64,000 bases of DNA, taken from positions 62,001-126,000 of the forward strand of contig VRMN01000002.1 of the NCBI GenBank assembly GCA_008690995.1, read 5' to 3'. Both the position numbers and the translations under genes were made by a program. Positions 21,766-31,758 of this stretch are shown one piece after another (position 1 is the stretch's first letter; every line of letters starts with the position of its first letter). The notes below the pieces were generated by a model. That model did no database searches, had not been told where the DNA came from, and saw nothing but the letters and a program-made list of their open reading frames with translations. This stretch comes from Porphyridium purpureum (taxonomy: Eukaryota > Rhodophyta > Bangiophyceae > Porphyridiales > Porphyridiaceae).

Positions 21766-22563
21766 ATGGTGGCGTTTGCTGCTTGCGACTCGTCATCACG
21801 GAGGCGGAGATTCGGCGTGTTCCAGACGCTTGCGCTTCTGTGGGCTTTTGCGCGGCTGCTCTCTGCCCTGAGCGACTGTGCCGAACGGCTTGGTTTGAGC
21901 TCGATCGAGGCGCATCTGCCAGTAGTGGCGGCATTTGAGCTGAGCCTGGAGGCCAACTCGGAAAAATGCTTCGTAGAGGCCTTCGAGCCGGACGTTGAGG
22001 TGCAAGTGGAGGCATGGGTGGTGCATGGGAAGGGTGACTTCCAGGTAGACCTGAGCGTGCGCTCTGAATTGTCTTCAGCGCACGAAGCGGCCGTTTTCGA
22101 GGCGCACGACATGGACCACATAAAACGTACCATTGCGAGCGGGTTAGGAGGTGATTTCCGTGTCTGCTTCCGCGCGACCTGCTCGCCCAACGGCGATGCA
22201 TCACGTGGCGGAGGCCGTGGAATGCACCTTCATTTGTCCAAGGCACCGAACACGGAGCGCATTGTCTCATGGCGTACGCAAGCAGCCATTCCGACTGGCG
22301 AAGACCGCCACGGCGAACTGGCCAAGGATGCGCAATTCACGCAGTTGCGTACCGTGGTTGACACTCTGCACGAACGCTTTGTTGTCATTGTGAAGGAGCT
22401 CGACGCCATCCGCGACGCCGAGATGCAGACTGCTGACAGCGCGCGCAGCAATGCTCTGCTCGTTATGGGACTGGGCACGCTCAGCTGCACGCTCATCGTC
22501 GCGACAGGTCTGTATACGGCCTCTTTCCTGCTCACGCGCCTCAAGCAGCGAAAGGTGCTCTGA
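21766..22563 (+). CDS. p24/emp24/TMED-family cargo receptor
   Basis: p24 proteins cycle in COPI and COPII vesicles and sort secretory cargo. From ATG 21766 the product has 265 residues: a basic then hydrophobic signal peptide (FGVFQTLALLWAFARLLSAL), and a lumenal GOLD domain (FELSLEANSEKCFVEAFEPD...VQVEAWVV through GDFRVCFRATC) with the two cysteines that form the family disulfide. A membrane-proximal coiled coil follows (QLRTVVDTLHERFVVIVKEL), then one transmembrane helix (ALLVMGLGTLSCTLIVATGL, about 229-250) and a short cytoplasmic tail LTRLKQRKVL. The tail has basic residues but neither the usual FF nor a strict KKXX motif, so its coat binding may be atypical. This is the standard family length plus a longer loop in the GOLD domain (SPNGDASRGGGRG). 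Confidence 0.82.
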   Translation: MVAFAACDSSSRRRRFGVFQTLALLWAFARLLSALSDCAERLGLSSIEAHLPVVAAFELSLEANSEKCFVEAFEPDVEVQVEAWVVHGKGDFQVDLSVRSELSSAHEAAVFEAHDMDHIKRTIASGLGGDFRVCFRATCSPNGDASRGGGRGMHLHLSKAPNTERIVSWRTQAAIPTGEDRHGELAKDAQFTQLRTVVDTLHERFVVIVKELDAIRDAEMQTADSARSNALLVMGLGTLSCTLIVATGLYTASFLLTRLKQRKVL

Positions 22564-22967
22564 GCGACGCTATCAGGTGGCACGCTGTGTCGCAAGAGGG
22601 ATGTGCGCGTCGCCTGACGGCACAGGTCTGGCGCAAATCGAGCAAGGTTCAATACAATAGTCAGTGGCGTGGGGTTCGTGCTCAGAATACTGCGGTGTCA
22701 TTTGTCAATCTCAAGCTCGTTGGGTCATGTGCGGTTTTACCAAGTCACTCCAGATATCCAAGGAAAGCGGACATCGCCCCCGTTATGAGTAGCCGAGCCG
22801 GAAAGATGCTACAGCTACCTCCCACGAGTTCAAGAAACGTATAAGATTCCGGTCACACACCGGGTAGCGCGGCGATTCAAATACAAAAGAGAACCAAAAA
22901 AGAAAAAAAGAGAAAAAGCAGACGTCCCGCGGGGGAAAGGAAAGCACAACCATAGCCGAGCAAAGCA
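22564..22967. other. convergent intergenic region
   Basis: 3' ends of the p24 gene and of the leftward repeat-rich WD40 gene. It contains an A-rich run (about 22885-22920) that on the minus strand gives a T-rich tail after the WD40 gene's stop. No gene is supported. Confidence 0.4.
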
Positions 22968-25538
22968 CTATTTGCCTCCAAACATCGCAAAAGCATTCTT
23001 AAAGCTGGACCCTGCATCGTCCGCTGGTGGATCCGCCCGTGCGTCTACGGGGACTGTTTCGGGCGCCGCTACCGCCACATTCTCAACGATGTCCTCTGGC
23101 TCTTTCACCGCCGACCCACTGCCATCAAACGCACTCATCATGTCCTTGACTGACTTACCCCGCGAGATCTCACGGTCTGGCACGACGCCTCTCTCCTCCG
23201 GCGCGCTTGGCGATGAGCCGTCAAACGCACCCATAAGATCCCTGATCGACTTGGTGCGTGGCGCTTCTGGAACCGCCTCCTCAATAGACTCGGTCAGCTT
23301 TGGAGCCGTCGCTGCTGCTTCCGGTTCTACGACATCTTCCGAGTCAGACAGAGGCATTGCGACCTTTTCGTTAAACATCGCAAATCGCGACTTCATCTCG
23401 TCCGAGTGCTCAACTGGAATTGTCTTCTTTTCTTCCACTTGCGACCCCATATTGTTTTCAAACATCGCGAACCTTGACGCCAGCGAATTCTTGGCGGGTG
23501 CCGGTGCGACTTCTTCTTCGGTCGGAGGCGCCTCTTCTGCCACCGATGCCATCGCCTGGTCTTGTGCGAGAGCTGCGGACTCGTTGTCTGCTCCAGCGCC
23601 GCCCTCAAACCCGGTGGACAGACCACGCACCGTGCCCTTCGACAGGGCATCTTCTGTCGCAGCATCTCCACTGTCAGTATCGATAGGCGGTGCCCTCGTT
23701 GCGAATGCAACATCTTCTGAATCATTAGCGGCAGCATCGCCCGGCTGTTCATCCTCCACGTCCGCCTCCTCACCCTCCAGAATTTCCGAATCTGGTTCCA
23801 AGGCTGCATCGCCATCCACTGCCTCCTCATCATCTTGCTGCGCGACGTCGGCTTCATCTTCCTGTGGCGCGAAGACGACGGCCGGGTCATACTCTGGTGC
23901 AAGCTCACCGTCGTCGTCCAGCTCATAGAAATCAGAAATGTCGACGGCGTCAAGCGGCTCAGCAAACGAAATCATGGAGCGCGTGCCGTTCTTTTCCGGC
24001 AGCGGGACCGAGTGCATGAGCCGGGCGTTGCGCGCTGATACCTTCCACTTTTTGAAAATGCGAGACTCCTCCGAGAATGTGAGCAGGTTGAGCACTTTCC
24101 CGCCGTCCACCTCGCGAGTTGGCAGCAGAGCCATGACACCCACCGGCTCGCCGGCATGCGGCACAAACGCCAAAAGCGCTTCGCAGCTGTTTACGTCCCA
24201 CAGTACCACTTTGCCGTCCTCACCCGCAGAGAAGGCCAAGTTGTCGTTCACCCAGCAAAACTCGAGTGGTGTGCCCGTATGGCCTACCGTAGACACGTTC
24301 ACCGTCTCGTCGGACAGCACGGTGGTCACGCTTTCCGGGGCCGGACCATAAAAGTTGCCTTCATCGTCCATGAACGGAAGCGCCGACTCATCTCGCTCAA
24401 AGGCCCGAAGCTTGGCAGACTCGGTACGCACAGGGGGCACGGCGGCCTCTCGACTCTTCACGCTATCGCGAGCAGCCTCAACCTCAGCGTCAGAATCCGC
24501 ATCGGAATCCACATCGGAGTCCTCATTGGCCACGTCGGCAGCCATGGCGGCTGTGTCTTCCGGATCAAGTGCCTGATCCATTTGATCATCCGCATTCTCC
24601 TCGGCCTCCTCTTCCGCTACGGCAGCGCTCACTGCGTTACTTTCAAACTTTTGCGACAAACTGCGTACCGTAGATCCGTGCGATTTGGGCTCTTCGTGTT
24701 CTGCCTCGGCTAGCACTGCGTCACCATCTTCATCCTCGTCCTCATCTTCATCGGCTTCCACCGCAGCAGCCGTCGCCACGGCGGCCGCTTCCACCGATCC
24801 CCCTTCAAACCTCTGTGACAGGCTGCGCACACCGACAGAGCTCTGCGACTTGGGCTCCTCTTCGACAGGCGCTGACATCATTCCCGACGCGGATTCTGGC
24901 TCTGAAGCCATATCGGTCACCGCGCCTTGCTCAAACCTCTGCGACAGACTCTTTACCATGTCCGTACTGCCAGTCGTAACCGTCCGCTCCGGCATGGAAT
25001 CATCGTCGTTCACTGGCGTTCGCGGGCCCTCGGAGTACTTTTGCGACAGACCCCTGACCATATCCGAGCTGCCGCCTGTGACCACGCGCTCTGGCATGGG
25101 GTCGGCTTGCGCTGGCGTCGTGGAGCCCTCAGAGTACTTTTGCGACAGGCTCTTGATCAGCGGCGTCTGGGTGTCCTGCGCAGTTTCTGGGACCATAAAC
25201 TTCTGCGAAAGACTGCGCACGCCGCCGCCGCCACTGCTGCTGCTCGTGGGCGTCGCAGCAGAGGCCTCGACCGGCGCCGCCTCGAACTTTTGCGACGCGC
25301 TCTTGAACATGCTGCTGCTGCTCGGGATCGCCGCGGCGGCCTCAGTGGCGACGTCCGGTTTCGACCCGCTGCTCTCAAACTTTTGTGACAGGCTGCGCAC
25401 GCCCTCAGACACGCTGACGGCGGGCGCATCCGCCGCGACCTCGCGCGCGGCGTCTGGCGACGCGTTTGCAAATCCTTGCTCGAACTTTTGCGACAGCGAC
25501 TTGGCATACCCCGGCGGGGGCATCGCGTCCTCGTCCAT
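22968..25538 (-). CDS. acidic WD40-containing protein with repeated SLSQKFE-type motifs
   Basis: 856 residues from ATG 25538. The first 300 residues carry nine copies of a short motif of the form (V/I)(R/K)SLSQ(K/R)(F/Y)E, spaced 25-55 residues apart in acidic, Ser/Ala-rich disordered sequence. Two adjacent spacers are near-identical (PMPERVVTGGSSDMV and SMPERTVTTGSTDMV). A short WD40 section follows (about 400-520, GHTGTPLEFCWVNDNLAFSA and DGKVVLWDV). The C-terminal third has related short motifs in two flavours: SRFAMFE/SRFAMFN/NAFAMFGG, and KSIRDLMGAFDGS/KSVKDMMSAFDGS. I know no family with this layout. Repeated identical peptides on a disordered chain suggest a multivalent scaffold binding several copies of one partner; cytoskeletal or vesicle-coat contexts are guesses. 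The highly open antisense frames are a by-product of its Ser/Ala/Asp/Glu codons. Confidence 0.8.
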   Translation of the reverse strand: MDEDAMPPPGYAKSLSQKFEQGFANASPDAAREVAADAPAVSVSEGVRSLSQKFESSGSKPDVATEAAAAIPSSSSMFKSASQKFEAAPVEASAATPTSSSSGGGGVRSLSQKFMVPETAQDTQTPLIKSLSQKYSEGSTTPAQADPMPERVVTGGSSDMVRGLSQKYSEGPRTPVNDDDSMPERTVTTGSTDMVKSLSQRFEQGAVTDMASEPESASGMMSAPVEEEPKSQSSVGVRSLSQRFEGGSVEAAAVATAAAVEADEDEDEDEDGDAVLAEAEHEEPKSHGSTVRSLSQKFESNAVSAAVAEEEAEENADDQMDQALDPEDTAAMAADVANEDSDVDSDADSDAEVEAARDSVKSREAAVPPVRTESAKLRAFERDESALPFMDDEGNFYGPAPESVTTVLSDETVNVSTVGHTGTPLEFCWVNDNLAFSAGEDGKVVLWDVNSCEALLAFVPHAGEPVGVMALLPTREVDGGKVLNLLTFSEESRIFKKWKVSARNARLMHSVPLPEKNGTRSMISFAEPLDAVDISDFYELDDDGELAPEYDPAVVFAPQEDEADVAQQDDEEAVDGDAALEPDSEILEGEEADVEDEQPGDAAANDSEDVAFATRAPPIDTDSGDAATEDALSKGTVRGLSTGFEGGAGADNESAALAQDQAMASVAEEAPPTEEEVAPAPAKNSLASRFAMFENNMGSQVEEKKTIPVEHSDEMKSRFAMFNEKVAMPLSDSEDVVEPEAAATAPKLTESIEEAVPEAPRTKSIRDLMGAFDGSSPSAPEERGVVPDREISRGKSVKDMMSAFDGSGSAVKEPEDIVENVAVAAPETVPVDARADPPADDAGSSFKNAFAMFGGK

Positions 25539-25981
25539 CGTGCCTCTGCGTCTCCTTGATCCCTGAGCTCCCTACGCTCCCTCGCGAATCGCCGCCCGTC
25601 TCCGAGGCAGATGCAAGCCCACCTACCCACCAACGCCGCGTGCACGCGCCCACTCCTTCCCCGCCCCCCCCCGACCCGCGCGCGCGCTCTGAACAACAAT
25701 CACGCACGCACAGCTCTTCTCCCGCTCTTTCCCTTCGTTCGGTTGAAAGTACGTGAACGTGTACCTCCCCATCCCCCCGATTCCTATCAAAACAACACCG
25801 CCTGCTTATCAAGACGCCGTGGCGCCGTCTATTTTTACGTGAGGCGGCAGTAGCGGTTTTTACTTGCGCATTTGTGGGGGGGTTCAGTGCGGCTGCGGGG
25901 GGTTCAGTGCGCGTTTCATACTAAAACGCGCGCTCCCGATGATCGCAGCACGAGCGCGCGCGGACCGTTTCGTTTTGCGGC
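25539..25981. other. upstream region of the WD40 gene
   Basis: About 440 bp between the WD40 gene start and the copia insertion, probably promoter and 5' leader of that minus-strand gene. It contains a C-run near 25665 and a spaced 15-bp direct repeat (listed separately). Confidence 0.4.
25877..25911. promoter_or_regulatory. 15-bp direct repeat upstream of the WD40 gene
   Basis: GGGGGGTTCAGTGCG occurs at 25877-25891 and again at 25897-25911, a 20-bp period (two helical turns), about 340 bp upstream of the WD40 gene's ATG. A pair of factor-binding sites on one DNA face would look like this. The function is inferred. Confidence 0.2.
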
Positions 25982-25986
25982 AAGGC

Positions 25987-26283
25987 TGTTGTGGGTTTTA
26001 GGGTTTGCCGACATGTTGTAGCACCGCAGAACATTCTAGATGCTGGTGCTGATGCACGCGTCCTGCGGCGGTAGGCGCTCCTGTGCCCGAGCAGGGAATT
26101 TGGTAGTGACGAGATTGCGGCTTTGCGGGTATAAAAGCGTGCTCTGGCGAGCGACCCGGCGGCGGCGTAATGGAGAAGAAGGGCTACGGATTTAGGGAGT
26201 GAAAAGCGTAACTTTGCACTGACGAGTATAAGTTGTTTGTTTTTTCTTAGACGAACATCTCAGTAGTGACAGAAACCATAACA
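25987..26283 (+). repeat. 5' LTR of the copia element
   Basis: 297 bp, TG...CA ends. It carries TATAAAA at 26130-26136, the likely promoter of the element. Confidence 0.95.
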
Positions 26284-26300
26284 CAAAGTTACTCTTTGCG

Positions 26301-27524
26301 ATGGCTCCCAAGGGACAGCCAACTGCGGCCGCAAGGGGCGGCGCAGGAGCGCGCGGCGGGGCCGCGGCGAGGCACAGAATCCTTACGTCGACGAGGACAG
26401 GCAAGCAGCAGACCGGGGGGGTTGCCAAATTGCCGACCTTGCGCTACCTACCGCGCGGCGAACTTCCTGCGGTTGAGGTTGTGACTTGGTTTAAAGCACT
26501 GGAGACGCACTCGCAGCGAGAGTACGGCGAAGTAGCGCGTCTTTTCTATCTTGGGGAAGGTGGAATGACATACCCAGTGTATGAAGACATCTCCGTCATT
26601 GGCCAGGATGAGGCCGTGATTGTGGATCCGTCGAGCGTTGAGTCCTTCGTGGCCCGAGAAAGGGTCAAGCATCAGATAGCACATTACTACAAGAAAACGA
26701 ACGAGCTGGAAGAACACAAAAGGCAAGTGTTCGGGCTCATCAGAGGCCAACTGAGCTTGGAGTCGGAAGCAGCGATTGTCAGGGTTGCAGGTATGGAAGC
26801 TGTCATGGTGGACGGGAACGACCCGAAGAAGCTGCTGGAGGCCATACTGTCGACACATCTGACGAAGGGAGCGAAAAGCTTGGTTGAGAATCAGAGCCAC
26901 GCCAGGAAGCAATACGATTCGCTCGCGGTGGGTGTTGGCGAAGGGTTGACGGCGTTCAAGGGCAGGTTTTATGCAGCGATCCGAGCCATGATTGTGGTCG
27001 GGGAGGCACCTCCCGATCAGGCGCGACAGACCGTGGACTTCCTGGGCAAGCTTCAGATGAGCACGCAGTACCGAGAGCCGGTAGTGTGGTTGAAGAACTC
27101 TCAGACCGACATGAACACGGTTGAAGAGGCGGTGTTCGAGGTAGGCGAGTACGTGTCGCCCATGTGGCAAAACCGCCCTCGCCCCGGCACAACATTCGCC
27201 GCGGGTGGTGCTCGGGAGAGTGATAGCGACACCGAGGATGCAAAAGCGGCAAAGCCCGACAGAGCATTTAAAGGCAAATGCTATGGTTGCGGCCAGTTCG
27301 GGCACATGTTTGCAAATTGCGACGTCGCCGCACCTGCGGCCGGCCGCCGAGCGCACCCGGAAGAGGAAACCATAGCTCTGCTGAAGGAGCAAGTTGCCTC
27401 GCTGATGGCCGAACGTGATGCGCCTGTGCGCGCCCACCGTAAGTACAAGAAGAAGACGGGGGCCGCACTGCTTGGCGGGCTAAGCGTGCTGGACGACGAA
27501 AGCACGTCTGAAAACGATGAGTGA
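26301..27524 (+). CDS. gag: copia gag (capsid/nucleocapsid) protein
   Basis: 407 residues starting 18 bp inside the 5' LTR. The N-terminus is rich in Ala, Gly and Arg; the middle is helical capsid-like sequence. A CCHC zinc knuckle (CYGCGQFGHMFANC, about residues 327-340) is the nucleocapsid mark, followed by an acidic, coiled end. It forms the particle that packages the element's RNA. It is in the same reading frame as the following pol frame, a layout compatible with stop-codon read-through. Confidence 0.9.
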   Translation: MAPKGQPTAAARGGAGARGGAAARHRILTSTRTGKQQTGGVAKLPTLRYLPRGELPAVEVVTWFKALETHSQREYGEVARLFYLGEGGMTYPVYEDISVIGQDEAVIVDPSSVESFVARERVKHQIAHYYKKTNELEEHKRQVFGLIRGQLSLESEAAIVRVAGMEAVMVDGNDPKKLLEAILSTHLTKGAKSLVENQSHARKQYDSLAVGVGEGLTAFKGRFYAAIRAMIVVGEAPPDQARQTVDFLGKLQMSTQYREPVVWLKNSQTDMNTVEEAVFEVGEYVSPMWQNRPRPGTTFAAGGARESDSDTEDAKAAKPDRAFKGKCYGCGQFGHMFANCDVAAPAAGRRAHPEEETIALLKEQVASLMAERDAPVRAHRKYKKKTGAALLGGLSVLDDESTSENDE

Positions 27525-27536
27525 CGGGGCGGCACG

Positions 27537-30500
27537 TTGGGTCCTGAACGGACCCACCGTGCGACAGTGATGCAGAATGCCATGTTTGACCATGGAGAAG
27601 TGGGACTCGACACGTGCTCGAGCGACCACATATATCGGGACAGTAGTTTGCTGGCGGACGTGAAAGAGTCTGACTGTCACCTGTTGGTGAGTGGGATAGA
27701 CTCGTCGTCTGGACTGCTGCTGAAACGAGAAGGATTGGGAAGGTATGGCGTCGCATACACGTCGCATCGCGTGGGAGGAAATGTTGTTTCGCTGGGTAAG
27801 TTGCGAGCGGATGGATACAGAGTAGACTACTTAGCGAACTCTAATTGCTTTAGAGTGAGCGACAGTAAATCTGCATCTTACTTTCAAATGCGACCCGACT
27901 TCATTTATACTAATAGAGACAACACCCTTGACTCTGCCAACACGCGAAGGGCGGCGGCGTGCCCAGCCATACTGACCACGGTCGGTGAGCGCGAGGCACA
28001 ATTCACACCGAGGCAGGTGGCTGCGGCGAAAGAGGCTTTGGAACTCGTGCGGAAACTAGGATATCCTTCTATTCGCGCGGTGAGGCAAGGAATGATTAGC
28101 GGTGCGATCAAGAACTGCGATGTGACAGTACGCGACATCGATAGAAGCATCGCGCTCTGGGGACCTGCACTTCCTGCCTTGAAAGGACGTACGACGGGTC
28201 ACAAAACACCTGCCGTGCCCGAAGCTCCTCTGACGATGCCGTTCAGGGACGCACAAATGTGTTGCGATATTATGGCCGTGGACCGAAACCTGTTTTTGAT
28301 TTCAGTAGTCAAACCATTTCAGTTTTTCATGGCCACGCCAATTAGGAACAAATCAGCGGAGGACATTCACGCGGCCCTGACGAAGCAGCTGAAGACGTTG
28401 CGTGGGCACCAAGTGATCGTGAGAATGATACACTCGGATCGAGAGAGTGGCGTAAAGGCCGTGGTTGACTGGATGCACGAGAACGGGATATTGCCAGAGT
28501 TGACCGGGGCAGGGGAAGCGGTTCAAGCAGCCGAGCGCGGCATTCGACTGGTGAAAGAACGTGCCCGCGCGGTGATTAGCGGGTTGCCGTTTGTGTTGCC
28601 TCGCCTGCTCGTGCCTGCCCTTGTCGAATATTGCGTTCAGCGCATAAATGGCCTGCAGAGTAGTGTGTCCAGTGGCGCTCTTTCGGGTAGGTCCCCGAAA
28701 GAGGAGATGACGGGTCGTGTATTGGACGCGAAAAGGGACCTTGCCCTCGGGTTCGGGGACTACGTGCAAGTGCACGCCGCGCATGTGGACAATAGCATGG
28801 CAGAGCGCACAGTGGGGTGCATCGCACTACATCCCACTGAAAACTTGTCCGGGGCGTGGAACTTCTTGAATCTGAATACAGTAGCAATGACTGTGCGGCA
28901 AAGCTGGACTAGTTTGCCGACGCCTGATTTTGTACTTGATAGGCTCAACGAGCTCGCGGCGACAAGAGGGCAAGTGGAAGTCGGCATCGAGGGAAATGCG
29001 AGCGTCAGCCTGGACGAGCAACAGCAAGGGCTCCCCGCGGAGGGCGCAGGCGAAGAGGGAGAGTTGGAAGAACAGTCGGAAAACGAACTCCCAGACATGC
29101 TGGAGGGCGATTGGGAAGAGTCGATGGAAGATGGTGGGATACGGGATCCAGAGCATGCGATGAAGTCGAGCAAAGCATCTGTGACACCGGATGGTGAGGT
29201 GGAAGTTGAAGTGGCTGAGCAGAGGGACGTTCCGAGCGTCACGGACCTTCCAGCCGTGATGGAGCGGCTTGATGCAGAACACGAGACGCGAGAAGGTGGA
29301 ACTCTGGACCCTAAGAATGCTTTGCAACAGAGTCCGTCCATGGATACGTTCGTGAGTGCGGACCGTCGCGAACAAAGAAATATGACGGTAGTCTCAAATG
29401 CTCAGAATGCTTTGGAAGATCAAATTGGCTGCACGCGTGAGCTCAATGAGCCTCGAGGCGAACGACCGGGGGAATTGCGCAGTGTTGCGGGTCGGACGTC
29501 CGATAAGGCAGGCATAGATGAGCCGAGAGCGCAGATAGCTGGGAAACGAACACAAGATAACACAGGTGACGATTGGGAGCGCAACCTGCGCACGCGCATT
29601 ATGCCAGCGCGCATGCCGCACGAAACGGATAGTGCTGGACACGCAGAACAGCGGACCGGTCTGGCACGAAAAGCAAGTTTAGGTGCTCCGCAAGACACGG
29701 TGTTGTTTAAGTCTGAGGGACCAACGAGCGCAGCGAGTCGGAAAGCGTCGCGCCACGGCCCCAGGCGGAGCCTGCGGCCGGGGGTACAGTTGGAGGTACA
29801 GTGCCCTACTACTGATCCCGGGACTGCCGACGCTGTGCTGAGGGGCGCTGTAATCGATGCTCGGCTTGCTGAACTCGAGACTCGAGAGCGTCAGCTGCTG
29901 AGGGCCATAAGACTGGCCTCTATTGAGAAGCGATTGAAGGAAATCGATGCCAGGGAAGAAGAGCTGAGGCTGGAGAAACGGCTGAAGCGAAAATCTCGGG
30001 AGGCGGGGAACGATGAACACGCCGAGGACGATGCAGAAGCGGCGTCGACAAAACGCGCCAGGGCATTCGTGGTGAAGGCGGTCCGCGCGGGCATGGCGCT
30101 GAACTTATCTGTGAAGAAGGCGGTCAAGAAATTCGGGTCCAAAGCAATGGAAGCAATAGTGCGCGAGGTGGCCCAGTTGGATCAGCGCTACGGGTACGGC
30201 GTTGTGGAGCCTGTCGATACCAAGACCATGACGCCACAAGAGAGAAAGTCCATTATACCGTCACATATGTTTGTGAAGGAGAAACTGGACTCGACTGGGG
30301 CTGTGGAAAAGGTGAAGGCGCGTATTGTGGCAGGTGGCAACAAACAGGACGCCGTCCTGTACCCCGACAGATCGGCGCCCACCGCGGCCACAGATAGCGT
30401 TCTGATCTTGGCTGCCATTGCGGCGAGAGAAGGCAGATCCGTTGGGAAAATGGATTTCCCCGGCGCGTTCCTTCACGCGCCGATGCCCGCCGACGTGCCG

Positions 30501-31697
30501 GCCACTCATATGAGAATTGATAGCTTCCTGGCTGACGTGCTAGTCCGACTGGATCAAAAGTACGAACAGTATTTGCGAAAGGATGGGTCACTCGTTGTCA
30601 AGCTGACGAAAGCGTTGTATGGCACTTTGATCGCGGCACGACAATGGTACATGAAAGTTGCGGGGCTGTTCGAGGATCTGGGATTCGTGGTAAATCCTTA
30701 TGATGCATGTGTGTTTAATCGGGAGTCCGTGTCGATGATTCTCCACGTGGACGATGTCATGCTATTCGGCAAGTCGGAGGCTGCGGTGAAAGGTGTCATG
30801 AAAGAAGTTAGAGACAAGTACCCGGGACTGACGTGCGAAACCGGAGTCAAGATCGATTATCTCGGAATGCTGTTTGACTTTCGAAAAAAGGGATTCGTGA
30901 CCATCAGTATGCAGGGGTATGTTGATGCGCTCATTGAGGAGAGCGGCACGAGAGGCACCGCCAAAACGCCAGCAGGCGCTTCTCTGTACGAAGTGCGCAG
31001 CGATGCAGTTGGTCTCGGTGCAGAGCGAGCCAGAAGGTACCACACCCTAGTCTGCAAACTTCTGTATTTGGCCAAGCGCATACGACCAGACTTGCTCACA
31101 ACGGTGGCAATGTTGGTGACGAGGACGGATAAGCCGAGCGTAGATGATGAAATGAAGCTGAGCCGCGCTCTCAAGTACCTCAACGGTACCCGCGGCCTGC
31201 ATCTGACTTTGGGCGCGAGTGATGAGCTTGCAGTAATAGGAGCGGTGGACGCTTCATTCGCGGTGCATGCTGACTGCAAAAGTGTCAGCGGCACAGCAGT
31301 GACACTCGGGCGCGGGACCATATTTGCGAAAAGCGCAAAGCAGCGGCTGGTGACCAGAAGTTCGACAGAAGCGGAACTAGTCGGAGCCAGCGAAGCGCTC
31401 GGACAAGTGTTGTGGACAGCAAACTTTCTCAAGTCGCAGGGGTACAAGGTCAAGGAAAGCGTGATTTTACAAGACAATCTGTCCACGATTGCCATGTTGC
31501 AGCGCGGAAGGTCGAATTCTGCGAGGACCAGACACGTGAATATCCGTTATTATTTCGTGCACGACTACCTGAGGCGCGGCGAACTGAGAATAGAGCACTG
31601 TCCGTCCCAGGACCTTGTGGCAGATATACTCACGAAGCCGATCCAGGGTGATCGTTTTGTGAGGTTAAGAGACAAGTTGTTGGGTGTCACGGAGTGA
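27537..31697 (+). CDS. pol: copia pol polyprotein (protease, integrase, reverse transcriptase, RNase H)
   Basis: 1386 residues, long for the family because of a disordered acidic linker of about 350 residues between integrase and reverse transcriptase. In order: an aspartic-protease-like start (GLDTCSSDHIYRDSSLL), a pre-integrase and integrase core (DIMAVDRNLFLISVVKPFQ; MIHSDRESGVKAVV), reverse transcriptase (KARIVAGGNKQDAVLYP, KMDFPGAFLHA, and the catalytic block ILHVDDVMLFG) and RNase H (GAVDASFAVHAD; RSSTEAELVGASEAL; QDNLSTIAMLQ; HVNIRYYFVHDYL; ADILTKPIQGDRF). It copies element RNA to DNA and integrates it. Its first codons follow gag in the same frame. Confidence 0.92.
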   Translation: MGPERTHRATVMQNAMFDHGEVGLDTCSSDHIYRDSSLLADVKESDCHLLVSGIDSSSGLLLKREGLGRYGVAYTSHRVGGNVVSLGKLRADGYRVDYLANSNCFRVSDSKSASYFQMRPDFIYTNRDNTLDSANTRRAAACPAILTTVGEREAQFTPRQVAAAKEALELVRKLGYPSIRAVRQGMISGAIKNCDVTVRDIDRSIALWGPALPALKGRTTGHKTPAVPEAPLTMPFRDAQMCCDIMAVDRNLFLISVVKPFQFFMATPIRNKSAEDIHAALTKQLKTLRGHQVIVRMIHSDRESGVKAVVDWMHENGILPELTGAGEAVQAAERGIRLVKERARAVISGLPFVLPRLLVPALVEYCVQRINGLQSSVSSGALSGRSPKEEMTGRVLDAKRDLALGFGDYVQVHAAHVDNSMAERTVGCIALHPTENLSGAWNFLNLNTVAMTVRQSWTSLPTPDFVLDRLNELAATRGQVEVGIEGNASVSLDEQQQGLPAEGAGEEGELEEQSENELPDMLEGDWEESMEDGGIRDPEHAMKSSKASVTPDGEVEVEVAEQRDVPSVTDLPAVMERLDAEHETREGGTLDPKNALQQSPSMDTFVSADRREQRNMTVVSNAQNALEDQIGCTRELNEPRGERPGELRSVAGRTSDKAGIDEPRAQIAGKRTQDNTGDDWERNLRTRIMPARMPHETDSAGHAEQRTGLARKASLGAPQDTVLFKSEGPTSAASRKASRHGPRRSLRPGVQLEVQCPTTDPGTADAVLRGAVIDARLAELETRERQLLRAIRLASIEKRLKEIDAREEELRLEKRLKRKSREAGNDEHAEDDAEAASTKRARAFVVKAVRAGMALNLSVKKAVKKFGSKAMEAIVREVAQLDQRYGYGVVEPVDTKTMTPQERKSIIPSHMFVKEKLDSTGAVEKVKARIVAGGNKQDAVLYPDRSAPTAATDSVLILAAIAAREGRSVGKMDFPGAFLHAPMPADVPATHMRIDSFLADVLVRLDQKYEQYLRKDGSLVVKLTKALYGTLIAARQWYMKVAGLFEDLGFVVNPYDACVFNRESVSMILHVDDVMLFGKSEAAVKGVMKEVRDKYPGLTCETGVKIDYLGMLFDFRKKGFVTISMQGYVDALIEESGTRGTAKTPAGASLYEVRSDAVGLGAERARRYHTLVCKLLYLAKRIRPDLLTTVAMLVTRTDKPSVDDEMKLSRALKYLNGTRGLHLTLGASDELAVIGAVDASFAVHADCKSVSGTAVTLGRGTIFAKSAKQRLVTRSSTEAELVGASEALGQVLWTANFLKSQGYKVKESVILQDNLSTIAMLQRGRSNSARTRHVNIRYYFVHDYLRRGELRIEHCPSQDLVADILTKPIQGDRFVRLRDKLLGVTE

Positions 31698-31758
31698 CGG
31701 AAGGATCGAATGGCGTGTCGCTGCGCACAGCCATGCTCGTGCAATGAGCGAGGGAGTG

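Noticed and set aside
22972-25566. Long Ser-rich plus-strand frames (318 and 293 codons)
   Set aside because: Mirror images of the acidic Ser/Ala/Glu codons of the WD40 gene on the minus strand; they repeat in step with its motifs and have no independent features.
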